This document shows positions 34,330 through 42,123 of a stretch of DNA of 42,123 bases, in pieces (position 1 is the stretch's first letter; each line of letters starts with the position of its first letter). Both the position numbers and the translations under genes were made by a program. Under the pieces are notes generated by a model. The model ran no database searches. It was not told the DNA's origin and saw nothing but the letters and a program-made list of their open reading frames with translations. This DNA comes from Pirellulaceae bacterium (GTDB taxonomy: Bacteria > Planctomycetota > Planctomycetia > Pirellulales > Pirellulaceae), in NCBI GenBank assembly GCA_025459265.1, contig JALOQX010000010.1:1-42123 (forward strand). The letters are read 5' to 3'.

Positions 34330-34394
34330 CAACGAGCAAGGAGGGACGCGCTCAGAAGGGAAACCCCTGGCCGCGCGGACCTCCTTGCTCGTTG
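34330..34394. repeat. 15-bp perfect inverted repeat, 35-base loop
   Basis: The arms CAACGAGCAAGGAGG (34330-34344) and CCTCCTTGCTCGTTG (34380-34394) are exact complements. The element lies between convergent glgX and the RND pump gene. There is no T run, so it may be a structured mRNA end or a small dispersed repeat rather than a standard terminator. Confidence 0.75.
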
Positions 34395-34460
34395 TGCATC
34401 CCTCCGTTCGATCCTCCGGCACCGCGGCTCGGCAGGAGCCTCGCCCTCCCTTTCCGCCCT

Positions 34461-34516
34461 CAGTCCTCCGCCCTCAGCCCTCCGCCCTCAGCCCTCCGCC
34501 CTCTATCCTCCGTCCG
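34461..34516. repeat. 14-bp tandem repeats at the 3' end of the RND pump gene
   Basis: Four units of CAGCCCTCCGCCCT or variants lie at 34461-34474, 34475-34488, 34489-34502 and 34503-34516; the middle two are identical. On the minus (coding) strand this gives runs of GGG separated by 3-4 bases, a G-quadruplex pattern. The pump's last residues, IEGGGLRAEG, and its stop codon at 34474-34476 are made of this repeat. Confidence 0.8.
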
Positions 34517-37500
34517 CACGTCCAGAACAGCGCAGGACGCACGAGGAACTCCAGCAGCGTGCTGGTGATCAGCCCGCCGATGATGACGGTGGCAATCGGG
34601 TAGAGGATCTCCTTGCCCGGTTGGCCGGCGGCCAGCGCCAAGGGGAGCAGTCCGACGCCTGACGTGGTGGCGGTCATCACGACCGGCGCCACGCGTTCGC
34701 GTGCGGCGCGCACCAGCATGTCGACGGTCCAGGACTCGCCTTCGTGTCGAACCAGGTGCAGGTAGTGGTTGAGCAACAGGATGCCGTTGCGGGTGGCAAT
34801 GCCGCACAGCGAGATGAATCCCACCATGGCGGCGATGGTCAGCGTCTGGCCGGTCAGATACAGCGCCGCGACCGAACCGACCAGGGCCAGCGGAATCGCC
34901 ACGAGCACCTGCAGGGCCAGGTTCGCCGAGCCAAAGAGGGCACAGAGGATAAGAAACACCGCCAGGAGCACGACGCCCATGAGCACCCAGATCAGCCGTG
35001 CGGCGGACTGCTGACTCTCGAACTGCCCGCCGAAAGCGAGGAAGCAGCCGGGCGGCACGGCGTCCCTGTCCGCACGCAGCCGGTCGCGGATGTCGCCCAC
35101 CACGTCGACCAGCCCGCGTCCCGAGACGTTGGCCTGCACGACGATCCGCCGCCGCGCCTGCTCGCGGTTGATCGTGTACGGCCCGGCAGCCGGGTAGATC
35201 CGGGCCACCGCGGCCAGCATCGTTTCGCCTCCGCCGGGCAGCGGGACCACCAGCCGTTTGATCGCCTCGAGATCCTCGCGGTAGGGCCCATCCAGACGCA
35301 CGAGCAGGTCCCAGGTCCGTTGGCCGACCAGCATCTGCGACACGACCGTGCCGTGCAGCGCCGTCTCGATCAGCTCATTGATGTCCTGCCGGCGCATGCC
35401 GTACTTCTGCAGCTGGTCGCCATTGATCTCGATACGCAGCTGGGGAATGTCCCACTGCGGTTCGACCTGCAGGTCCGTCAGCCCGGGGATATCGGCGACA
35501 CTGCGGGCAATCTGTGCCGCCCCACGGCGCAGCGCCGGCAGTTCTGCGCCATAGAGCTTGATCGCAATCTGCGACTGCACGCCGGAAAGCATGTGCGAGA
35601 TCAGATGCGCCAGCGGCTGCTCCACGCTCGTGGTGATACCCGGGATCTCCGCCAGCGCACGGCGGATGGTCGCGAGGATTTCCCCCCGCGTCCGCGGACT
35701 GTGCGGATCGAGCGTCGCGATGATCTCCGTCATGCTGACCGGCACCGCGTGTTCATCCAGCTCGGCGCGCCCCGTGCGGCGGACAAGGGCCTGGATGTCG
35801 TCGAGCGCCAGCAGCCTTTGTTCGACACCGCGCGCCACGGCGGCGGATGTCGGCAGGGACGTTCCTGGCGGGAGGACCACGTTGATCTGGACCGTCCCCT
35901 CGTTGAAAGGCGGGAGAAAGTCGTTCTCCAGCCGGCTCGCCGCCACCAGGCTGCCCAGGACCAGCACGGCGGCGAGCGCCAGCACCCATCGCGGTCGGCG
36001 CACACTCACGCCGACCGCACCACCGGCCAGGGCCTGCAGGCCGCGCAGCAGCCAGTTCTCACGCGGCCCGCGCAGGGGACCACGCCCCAAGAGGAAATAA
36101 CTCAACGCCGGCGTGACGGTCAACGACACGAACAACGACGAGACCAGGGAGACGACGTAGGCGACCGCCAGCGGCGCAAACAGGCGTCCTTCCATTCCGT
36201 GCAGGGCCAGGACCGGCACGAAGACCAGCACGACGATCAGCGTGCCATACACAATCGAGCTGCGGATCTCGACGCTCGCCTGATACACGACCTCCAGCAC
36301 GGGCCGCGGATCGGCCCGCAGGCGATTTTCCCGCAGACGCCGGAAAATGTTCTCGACGTCCACGATCGCGTCGTCGACCAGCTCGCCGATGGCGACCGCC
36401 AGACCGCCCAGCGTCATCGTGTTGATCGACAGCCCGCTCGCCGCAAAGACCAGAATCGTCCCCGCCATCGACAGCGGCAGGGCCGTCAAGGTGATCAGGG
36501 TGACCCGGACGTTCAGCAGCAGCAAGAACAACACGACGACAACCAAGAGCGCGCCGTCGCGGAGCGCGGCCAGCACATTGGCCACGGCCAGGTCGATGAA
36601 GGCCCGCTGCTGATACAGCCCCGGTTCGATGCGCACATCGGCGGGCAGGTCGGCTTGCACCTCGCGCAGCGCTCGTTGCACGTCCTCCGTGACCCGCCGC
36701 GTGTCCGCCTCCGGCTGCTTGTTGACCGTCAGCACCACGGCCGGACCGCCGGCGACAATCCCATCTGGCCCGCGGACAAAGGCAGCGCTGTCCCCGCGTT
36801 TGGTTTCCGCGCCCTCCTGGACCCGCGCCACGTGCCGGACGAGTACCGGTCGGCCCTGCCCCGCCTTCACGACGATCCCTTCCAGGTCGGCGACGGTCTG
36901 GACACGCCCGAGCGACCGCACCAGCAACTCGTGCGGACCCTGTTCCTCCAGATACCCGCCCGTCGCGTTCATGTTGCTTTCGGCCAGCGCCTGCCGCACA
37001 TCACGCAGCGCCACGTCATACCGTCGCAGTTCGGCGGGATTGACCAGCACCTGGAACTGCCGGCGCTGGCCCCCCATGACGAACACCTGCGATACGCCGG
37101 GCACAGCCAGCAGACGCGGCCGCACAACCCAATCGGCCAGCGCGCGGAGCTCCAGCGGCGTCGTCTGCGCCACATCGCTCCACAGGCCCAGAATCAGGAT
37201 CTGCCCCATCACTGACGAGATCGGAGCCAGCTCGGGCACGATTCCCGTCGGCAATCGATGCGCGGTGGACTGGAGTCGCTCGGTCACGACCTGGCGGTCG
37301 TTGTAGATGTCCGTCCCCCAGTCGAACTCGACGTCCAGCACCGCCAGCCCGACGCTGGACTGAGACCGCACCGTGCGCACGCCCGTCGCGCCCTGCAGAC
37401 TCGACTCCAACGGAATCGTAATCAGCGACTCGACCTCCTCCGGCGCGTAGCCCGCCGCTTCGATCAGGACCGTCACGCGCGGACGATTGAAGTCCGGGAA

Positions 37501-37626
37501 GACATCGACCGGCAGGCGCGTCGCCTGCCAGGCTCCGCCCAGCATCAGCACGACCGCCACAACCAAGACGAGCACGCGCTGCTGCAGCGAGAAGCGGACC
37601 AGTGCGTTGAGCGATGTGACGAGCAT
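34474..37626 (-). CDS. Heavy-metal efflux RND transporter, permease subunit (CzcA/CusA family)
   Basis: The inner-membrane proton-driven pump of a tripartite metal exporter. About 1050 residues, the usual RND length, with the first helix near residue 15, the porter-domain start LPVDVFPDFNRPRVTV, a second block of helices after about 340, and GELVDDAIVDVENIFRRL in the proton-relay helix, with acidic residues typical of the HME group. The exact metal (copper/silver, zinc/cobalt or other) cannot be read. I chose ATG 37626, 13 bases after the stop of the adaptor gene; an ATG at 37677 would overlap it. The last ten residues come from a 14-bp repeat that has replaced or extended the natural end. 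Confidence 0.9.
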   Translation of the reverse strand: MLVTSLNALVRFSLQQRVLVLVVAVVLMLGGAWQATRLPVDVFPDFNRPRVTVLIEAAGYAPEEVESLITIPLESSLQGATGVRTVRSQSSVGLAVLDVEFDWGTDIYNDRQVVTERLQSTAHRLPTGIVPELAPISSVMGQILILGLWSDVAQTTPLELRALADWVVRPRLLAVPGVSQVFVMGGQRRQFQVLVNPAELRRYDVALRDVRQALAESNMNATGGYLEEQGPHELLVRSLGRVQTVADLEGIVVKAGQGRPVLVRHVARVQEGAETKRGDSAAFVRGPDGIVAGGPAVVLTVNKQPEADTRRVTEDVQRALREVQADLPADVRIEPGLYQQRAFIDLAVANVLAALRDGALLVVVVLFLLLLNVRVTLITLTALPLSMAGTILVFAASGLSINTMTLGGLAVAIGELVDDAIVDVENIFRRLRENRLRADPRPVLEVVYQASVEIRSSIVYGTLIVVLVFVPVLALHGMEGRLFAPLAVAYVVSLVSSLFVSLTVTPALSYFLLGRGPLRGPRENWLLRGLQALAGGAVGVSVRRPRWVLALAAVLVLGSLVAASRLENDFLPPFNEGTVQINVVLPPGTSLPTSAAVARGVEQRLLALDDIQALVRRTGRAELDEHAVPVSMTEIIATLDPHSPRTRGEILATIRRALAEIPGITTSVEQPLAHLISHMLSGVQSQIAIKLYGAELPALRRGAAQIARSVADIPGLTDLQVEPQWDIPQLRIEINGDQLQKYGMRRQDINELIETALHGTVVSQMLVGQRTWDLLVRLDGPYREDLEAIKRLVVPLPGGGETMLAAVARIYPAAGPYTINREQARRRIVVQANVSGRGLVDVVGDIRDRLRADRDAVPPGCFLAFGGQFESQQSAARLIWVLMGVVLLAVFLILCALFGSANLALQVLVAIPLALVGSVAALYLTGQTLTIAAMVGFISLCGIATRNGILLLNHYLHLVRHEGESWTVDMLVRAARERVAPVVMTATTSGVGLLPLALAAGQPGKEILYPIATVIIGGLITSTLLEFLVRPALFWTCGRRIEGGGLRAEG

Positions 37627-37639
37627 AGGCCGGGGCCGA

Positions 37640-39136
37640 TCAATGACCGTGTCCTGCGTGCGGATCGAGCGGAACACCCGCCTGCTGCTGGAAGGCCAGA
37701 TGTAACTGGTAGGCGCCGCCGACCGCTACCGACTCGCCGGGTTGCAGCGGCGTGTCGCGACCGAGGACGACGCTGCGCTGGTCCCGGTATTCGACGCTCA
37801 CCGGAATCCGGTCGACATGCCCACCGTGCAGGCGGTAGACATAGCTGTCGGCCCCGTCGACCACGACGGCGCCAGCGGGCACGACGAGCCGATCGGGCCA
37901 GGTTTCCACTGGCACGAGCAGTTCCACGCGCTGGCCTGGCTTGTAGCGCCACGCCACAAACCGCTGCTCGTCCGCCGTGCGCCGGTCCGCCAGCAGTTCG
38001 TTGGGCAGCTCGACGTAGAACTTCAGCGCCCGCGAGTCGGCATCGACCTGGTTCTCGACATAGAGCACCCTCAGGTCACTCACTTCCTGCTTGGTGGCGC
38101 CGTCGGACTCGATCAGCGCCGTGACCGGCGTGCCCTGGCCGGCGGCCTGGTGCAGCGCCGCGGCATCCTGCTCGAACGCTTGCCCCTGGATGTACAGCTG
38201 ACAGTGATCGGTGAGCGTCATGAGGGGCGTGCCCGTCGTGACGTGGTCGCCCCGCCTCACCAGCAGCTGCGCTACCTGAAAGAAATCCTCGTGCACGCCC
38301 GCCGCGTGGCGCTCGTCGGGCGAGGGGGCAAAGACCACAACGCTCTTGATCAACTCGCGGTCGCGCAGGATCGATTCGATCTGCTCCGGAGTTAATCCGT
38401 GCAGCAGCAGCGCCTCGCGTTCGGCTCGAATCGCCCCCTCCAGTTTCTGCTTCTCGTAGACGGGCTCCAATAACCGACGGCCGGGCACCGCGCCCGAGCT
38501 GGCCACGTCCTGCAGGCGATCGACTTCCAGGTTGATCACATCCAACTGCTCGAGGTCGCGCAGCAGCGCCGCCTGCTTCTCGACCAGGTCTTCGTGCGTC
38601 AGCCGCAGGTCCAGCAGGGCGGCGCCCGGAGACACGACGGCACCCTGCAGTGGGTGGATCTGGGTCACGATGCCCGTCATGGGCGCGGAGACGCTCAGCG
38701 CGGATCGGCCCGGACGCTCGACGACCACCGCCGGCAGTGCCAGGCTGCGGTGATAGTCCTGGCGTGACACTTCGTGCCGCGTGAGACCGATGGTTTGGGC
38801 GGCCTGAGGACTGAGTTCGAGCACGGTCTCCGCCCCGGGCCGGCCGACACCAAGGGGTTGCGCATGGTCATGCTCAGCATCGTCCGCGAGATCATCCAGG
38901 TGCTTCTCAGCCGTCTCGGCCGTCGCGACCGGGTGGACAAGGCGTGCCCACCAGGCGGACCCGGCGACCAGCCGATATCGCACACTCGCCCACCCAAGCA
39001 GGACCGCCAGCAGGCACACCACAGCCGCAAGGCGCCCACCTGTCCCCAGGCGCGACCAGCGCCGAGGAGGCGAATCACCAGGACTGGTCAGGTCGTCCCG
39101 CGCGTCACGGGACCCGTTGCTGCGCACTTCACTCAT
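37640..39136 (-). CDS. Efflux RND periplasmic adaptor (membrane fusion protein, CzcB/CusB family)
   Basis: Joins the RND pump to an outer-membrane channel. The product has 498 residues: a cytoplasmic Arg-rich start, a membrane anchor at about 35-55, the linker DDAEHDHAQ, and then the lipoyl-like half motifs (APMTGIVTQIHPLQGAVVSPG), a helical hairpin around 190-240, and beta-barrel domains. The His-rich ends (AEHDH near the front, DPHAGHGH at the C-terminus) may bind metal. It precedes the pump gene by 13 bases and is clearly co-transcribed with it; no outer-membrane factor gene is adjacent. ATG 39136 was chosen; a GTG at 39175 is an alternative start. Confidence 0.88.
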   Translation of the reverse strand: MSEVRSNGSRDARDDLTSPGDSPPRRWSRLGTGGRLAAVVCLLAVLLGWASVRYRLVAGSAWWARLVHPVATAETAEKHLDDLADDAEHDHAQPLGVGRPGAETVLELSPQAAQTIGLTRHEVSRQDYHRSLALPAVVVERPGRSALSVSAPMTGIVTQIHPLQGAVVSPGAALLDLRLTHEDLVEKQAALLRDLEQLDVINLEVDRLQDVASSGAVPGRRLLEPVYEKQKLEGAIRAEREALLLHGLTPEQIESILRDRELIKSVVVFAPSPDERHAAGVHEDFFQVAQLLVRRGDHVTTGTPLMTLTDHCQLYIQGQAFEQDAAALHQAAGQGTPVTALIESDGATKQEVSDLRVLYVENQVDADSRALKFYVELPNELLADRRTADEQRFVAWRYKPGQRVELLVPVETWPDRLVVPAGAVVVDGADSYVYRLHGGHVDRIPVSVEYRDQRSVVLGRDTPLQPGESVAVGGAYQLHLAFQQQAGVPLDPHAGHGH

Positions 39137-39383
39137 GATACGGCTCGACGGTTCCTGGCGACTCCCACCCTCCACACCGACCGCCCCACGGGCTCGTACT
39201 TACAGTGTACGCGCCGGGCAGACCCGTGTCTGCGGCAAACCAGACCGCGGGCTGTCTCAGGCGGTCCCGCAAGGCGCCTGCGCACTTCGTGCGGGCGTCG
39301 GCCACTTGTCAAGGACCGCGGGTCGTGACAGAGTTTGCCGGGGCGTCACCGGGATGTTCAACGCGAGGGCACGCGCTGTCAGA

Positions 39384-39782
39384 ATGACCAAGATGCTCAC
39401 GTATGTCTGGGCTTTGCCCTACACCGCGGTGGGGCTGACCATCGGAACGATCGGTCTGTGCACGGGGGGCCACGTGCGGCGCTGCGGTCGTGTTGTGGAG
39501 TTCCACGGGGGCGCCGTCAAGTGGTTCGTCACGCACCTGCCACACGGCGAGTTCACCTTGGCCCTGACCCTGGGCCACACGATTCTGGGTCAGTCTGCCG
39601 CGTCGCTCGACATCGCCCGCGATCACGAATTGGTGCACGTGCGCCAATACGAGCGATGGGGCCCTCTCTTCGGTCCGGCCTACCTGCTGGCCTCCCTGTT
39701 CCTGTGGTGCGTGGGCCGGTCGCCCTATCGCGAGAACCCGTTCGAACGCGAGGCGTACCGGCAGTCGGGCAGCGAACCCTGA
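39384..39782 (+). CDS. Small membrane protein with HExxH motif
   Basis: A 132-residue protein not assigned to a named family. It has a hydrophobic N-terminal segment (about 5-28), a central region with GGAVKWFVTHLP, and the stretch DHELVHVRQYERWGPLFGPAYLLASL near residues 77-102. HELVH fits the zinc-metallopeptidase pattern HExxH and is followed by a second hydrophobic helix. A minimal membrane peptidase is possible, but no third ligand can be assigned. The ATG at 39384 is one of several in-frame starts (39354 and 39393 are alternatives). It is divergent from the efflux adaptor gene. Confidence 0.6.
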   Translation: MTKMLTYVWALPYTAVGLTIGTIGLCTGGHVRRCGRVVEFHGGAVKWFVTHLPHGEFTLALTLGHTILGQSAASLDIARDHELVHVRQYERWGPLFGPAYLLASLFLWCVGRSPYRENPFEREAYRQSGSEP

Positions 39783-39804
39783 CCCGTGCGAAGCGCACCG
39801 ATCC

Positions 39805-40068
39805 TCAGGCCGCACGTCGGCACAGTTCGCGTACCAGCCGCGCCACCGTGCGCGGCCGCAGCGCGTGGCGCAGCGACCGGCGATAGCACGCGCAGGCACG
39901 GACCGGCTCGTTGCGTAAGGACCACTCGCGGCCGGCCCGATACCAGCGGCGGGCCAGCAGTCGCACAAGCTGTCGCGCGTCCTGCCCACACTGCGCGCGA
40001 TGCGTCGCCCGGAACCTCTCGTAGATCGCCGCCCATTGCTCACCCGGAACGTCGAAGAATTGCCACAC
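39805..40068 (-). CDS. Small hypothetical protein, possible C-terminal remnant
   Basis: An 87-codon frame starting at GTG 40068. Its third codon positions are mostly G or C, as in real genes here, and the composition (many Trp, Tyr, Arg and Leu) is protein-like. The segment WYRAGREWSLRNEPVRACACYRRSL resembles a TPR-like helix pair of the kind found at the end of some planctomycete glycosyltransferases. A good GGAGG-ATC-ATG site upstream belongs to another frame that stops after 14 codons, so a frameshifted or truncated gene is possible. It lies between two plus-strand genes. Confidence 0.4.
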   Translation of the reverse strand: MWQFFDVPGEQWAAIYERFRATHRAQCGQDARQLVRLLARRWYRAGREWSLRNEPVRACACYRRSLRHALRPRTVARLVRELCRRAA

Positions 40069-40151
40069 GAGGTTTCGTTGACATGATCCTCCGGTTGGGT
40101 GAGAATGGCCCTGATATCACCCACCTTCCTCACACTCCCGGGAGAACAGAC

Positions 40152-41585
40152 ATGTGCCAAGGCTGCAATCGGCGAACGTTCATGGGCGTGACCGCGGCGG
40201 GCAGCGCGTGGTTGGCGTCCCACGTGCTCAGCAAGAGCCTGTACGCCGCCGCTGGTGATCCCGAGCTGCCTGCGCCGCCGCCGGCAAGGATCTACCGCAT
40301 CTTTGCCGGACGCACAGGTGACGCGTATCTCACCCGACCGACGGACGAGATCGACAAGTTCAATGCCTACTTCACGCAGATCGAGCAGAAACTCGGCGAT
40401 GTGAAGTTCGTCGGCGGTGACCTCGTGCCGCCGGCCGCCGTGGAGACGGTGGCGGAGCAAGTCAAGGAGGCCGACGGTCTGGTGATTGTCCACCTGTCCG
40501 GTCACGGTGGTGATGCACCCGTACTGAGCAAGTTGATCGATGTCGGGCTGCCGACTGTACTGTTCTCCCAGCCCTTCAGCGGGCACGGCTGGATGTACTT
40601 CCCCCAGTGGCGCAAGGATGGCAAGCGCGTGGTGCTGCTCCCCTCCAGCGACTGGGGCGAGCTGGAGCGCGCAGTGGGACTGCTGCGGGTACCGGCCAAG
40701 ATGCGGCACACGCGGATCCTGGCGATCGGCGGTCCACACGGCACCGCCGCCGCCTGCGACCCCGCACAGGTCAGAGCAAAACTGGGCGCCGACCTGGTCA
40801 CGATTTCAAACGACCGCTTCCTGCAAGTTATGGAAACGATCGATCCGAAGGCGGCGGAAGCCGAGGCGGAAGAGTATTGGCTGCGACCCGCACAGGCGCT
40901 GGTCGAACCGTCGCGGGCGGAGGTCATCGAGTCGGCCCGCTATTACCTGGCCACGCGGCAGATCATGATCGAGGAGCAGGCACAGGCCGTGTGCAGTGTC
41001 CACTGCATGGGCAACCCTCGAGGCTGCCTGACGTTCAGCAAGCTGAACGATCTGGGCTACGTGGGCGCGTGCGAAGGCGACATCGACTCCACGTTGACGA
41101 TGCTGCTGTTTGCCTACGCCTTTGGTGTGCCCGGGTTTATCACCGACCCCGTGATCGACACCGCACAGAACGCGATGGTGCACTTCCACTGCACCTCCGC
41201 CACGAAACTCGATGGTCCCCAGGGTGAACGCCGACCGTTTGTCATTCGCTCGCAGACCGACAGCCGCGGGGGCGTGGCGTTGCAGGTCGAGAATCGCGTC
41301 GGTCAGGAAGTGACGTGCGCCAAGCTGGTGAGTCTTGACAAGCTCTTGTATTGTCCCGGGAAGATCCTTGGGACGAGCACCAGCCCCCTGGCCTGCCGCA
41401 CGCAGTTTGCGCAAAGCGTGGGCGATGCGCGTCGGTTGTTCCTCAACTGGGGGGCGGACGTGATCCAAGGCGACGTGATGACGCTGCTACACCGGGTGGT
41501 GTTCTACGGCCAGTACCAGCAGCAACTCGAAGATCTCGCCACCCTCATGGGCTTGCAGCTCATCGAAGAAGGCGGCGTCGCGTAA
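40152..41585 (+). CDS. Tat-exported protein with L-fucose/arabinose isomerase-like fold
   Basis: The product has 477 residues. The N-terminus NRRTFMGVTAAGSAWLA carries a twin-arginine signal (RRTFMG) and a hydrophobic stretch ending near AAAG at residue 36. The body resembles the L-fucose isomerase superfamily: an N-terminal Rossmann-like part with ADGLVIVHLSGHGGDAP, and a C-terminal part with GYVGACEGDIDSTLTMLLFAYAFGVPGFITD, where Glu and Asp would be metal ligands, and later His-rich AMVHFHCTSA. Isomerases of this family are normally cytoplasmic, so the export signal is notable. The substrate and even the enzymatic activity are unknown. ATG 40152 has GGGAGA 8 bases upstream. Confidence 0.75.
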   Translation: MCQGCNRRTFMGVTAAGSAWLASHVLSKSLYAAAGDPELPAPPPARIYRIFAGRTGDAYLTRPTDEIDKFNAYFTQIEQKLGDVKFVGGDLVPPAAVETVAEQVKEADGLVIVHLSGHGGDAPVLSKLIDVGLPTVLFSQPFSGHGWMYFPQWRKDGKRVVLLPSSDWGELERAVGLLRVPAKMRHTRILAIGGPHGTAAACDPAQVRAKLGADLVTISNDRFLQVMETIDPKAAEAEAEEYWLRPAQALVEPSRAEVIESARYYLATRQIMIEEQAQAVCSVHCMGNPRGCLTFSKLNDLGYVGACEGDIDSTLTMLLFAYAFGVPGFITDPVIDTAQNAMVHFHCTSATKLDGPQGERRPFVIRSQTDSRGGVALQVENRVGQEVTCAKLVSLDKLLYCPGKILGTSTSPLACRTQFAQSVGDARRLFLNWGADVIQGDVMTLLHRVVFYGQYQQQLEDLATLMGLQLIEEGGVA

Positions 41586-42096
41586 CTCGATCCGGTCCCT
41601 GCCACTGCGTGCGGAGACGCGCGCTGCGCAGCACAAGTGGTCGCCCACTGTCGGAAGCGATCCGCCGCGCCGCCGCGCTCGGCACGCAGTGCCTGGGACG
41701 CGGTGAGCGGCCGGATCCGACTGTGTGGCATGACATAGACGTGTCACATATGATGCCAAGGGCAAGCCGGGGGCATTTGGATGTGTGACACAGTCCTGTC
41801 ATGCGATGTAAGCGCACCCGGCAACCTTCCACGTCACGGCTCACGCCCCGCGTCGCCTCCCGCGCTCCCCGTGCCCACGCCCCCCACACTCCCCCCGTCC
41901 CACCCTTACTCCCCTATCCTCCTGGGGACGCGACACGGGCGGCGCACTCGGGAGCGGCACGGCCACGCCTCGTTTAACCCGCAGCCGCAGGCGAGGACGG
42001 CCCTGGCCCGCCGCTGCAGGCGACGACGGCCCTGTCTCACAGCATTCACGGGGCCGCGCCGCATCCCTAACACGTGATGCGGAGGGACGGATTACC
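41586..42096. other. Gene-free stretch with paired dyads before the right edge
   Basis: No convincing gene is visible in these 511 bases. The left part (to about 41720) and right part (from about 41805) are plain GC-rich sequence; 41860-41940 is pyrimidine-rich on the plus strand. The notable part is 41726-41804, a more AT-balanced block of nested inverted repeats. Confidence 0.5.
41728..41804. promoter_or_regulatory. Two TGACA-N6-TGTCA dyads in inverted arrangement
   Basis: Site 1 is TGACA-TAGACG-TGTCA at 41731-41746 and site 2 is TGACA-CAGTCC-TGTCA at 41786-41801, with centres 55 bases apart. The flanks also mirror each other: GCATGACA-N6-TGTCACA (41728-41748) is the reverse complement of TGTGACA-N6-TGTCATGC (41784-41804) except in the six central bases. 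Conserved half-sites with free cores look like a dimeric repressor or activator site used twice. Hairpins in RNA are a second option. Confidence 0.5.
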
Positions 42097-42123
42097 GTGG
42101 GCTATCGCTTCTCCCTCGCGTCG
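42097..42123 (+). CDS. Probable gene start cut by the window edge
   Basis: A GTG at 42097 follows a good GGAGGGACGG site at 42081-42090 and opens a frame reading MGYRFSLAS to the edge. Only nine codons are visible, so no function can be given. The paired dyads about 300 bases upstream could control it. Confidence 0.35.

Noticed and set aside
34744-37306. Long plus-strand frames opposite the RND pump
   Set aside because: Antisense shadows of a full-length RND protein; sequence is Arg/His/Gln-rich without domains.

Overview
The window is GC-rich, densely coded and very probably from a member of the Planctomycetota. That assignment is an inference from content. It rests on the groEL-groES-groEL-dnaJ-grpE cluster, an aspartate kinase with four ACT domains, a phosphoglycerate-mutase-like protein in the homoserine/threonine cluster, a WxxGxW-repeat exported protein, a sulfotransferase, and many intergenic palindromes and short tandem repeats. 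No rRNA, tRNA, CRISPR array, prophage or insertion sequence was recognised.

Layout. 1-1390: 5' part of an exported WxxGxW-repeat protein (minus strand, runs off the window). 1679-2548: truB. 2975-6160: ftsK, with an unusual acidic C-terminal tail, followed by a clear intrinsic terminator. 6386-11196: cimA and valS, closely spaced. 11397-11798: a bifunctional-nuclease-domain protein. 11882-17565 (minus strand, read right to left): hom, an ApgM-family proposed homoserine kinase, lysC and a sulfotransferase; the first three cover aspartate phosphorylation through homoserine phosphorylation, apart from aspartate-semialdehyde dehydrogenase. 18108-23797: the chaperone cluster, preceded by an exact sigma-54 type -24/-12 promoter and a 20-bp dyad. 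23825-25589: FmdB-type zinc ribbon, YacG and a multi-pass membrane protein. 25597-25727: palindrome plus 25-bp tandem repeats. 25775-26122: PII protein (minus). 26177-27199: APH-fold phosphotransferase. 27304-29733: a DsbD-type thiol-disulfide reductase. 29837-30901: purM (minus). 31091-31864: cytochrome c'-like protein. 32196-34280: glgX. 34474-39136 (minus): membrane fusion protein and RND pump of a heavy-metal efflux system. 39384-41585: a small HExxH membrane protein, a small minus-strand ORF and a Tat-exported sugar-isomerase-fold protein. A further gene probably starts at 42097.

Most interesting point. The dsbD frame contains one internal TGA, exactly where the first cysteine of the thioredoxin-domain WCxxC motif should be. 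The frame continues for 103 codons (102 residues and a stop) that complete a normal thioredoxin fold. A 6-bp hairpin with a GGUC loop lies 23 nt after the TGA, where a bacterial SECIS element is expected. I read this as a selenocysteine-containing DsbD (W-U-L-T-C). TGA acts as an ordinary stop in many neighbouring genes, so a general codon reassignment does not explain it. Secondary points are the sigma-54 promoter in front of the chaperonin cluster, a pair of TGACA-N6-TGTCA dyads near the right edge, the FtsK tail, and several repeats between convergent genes.
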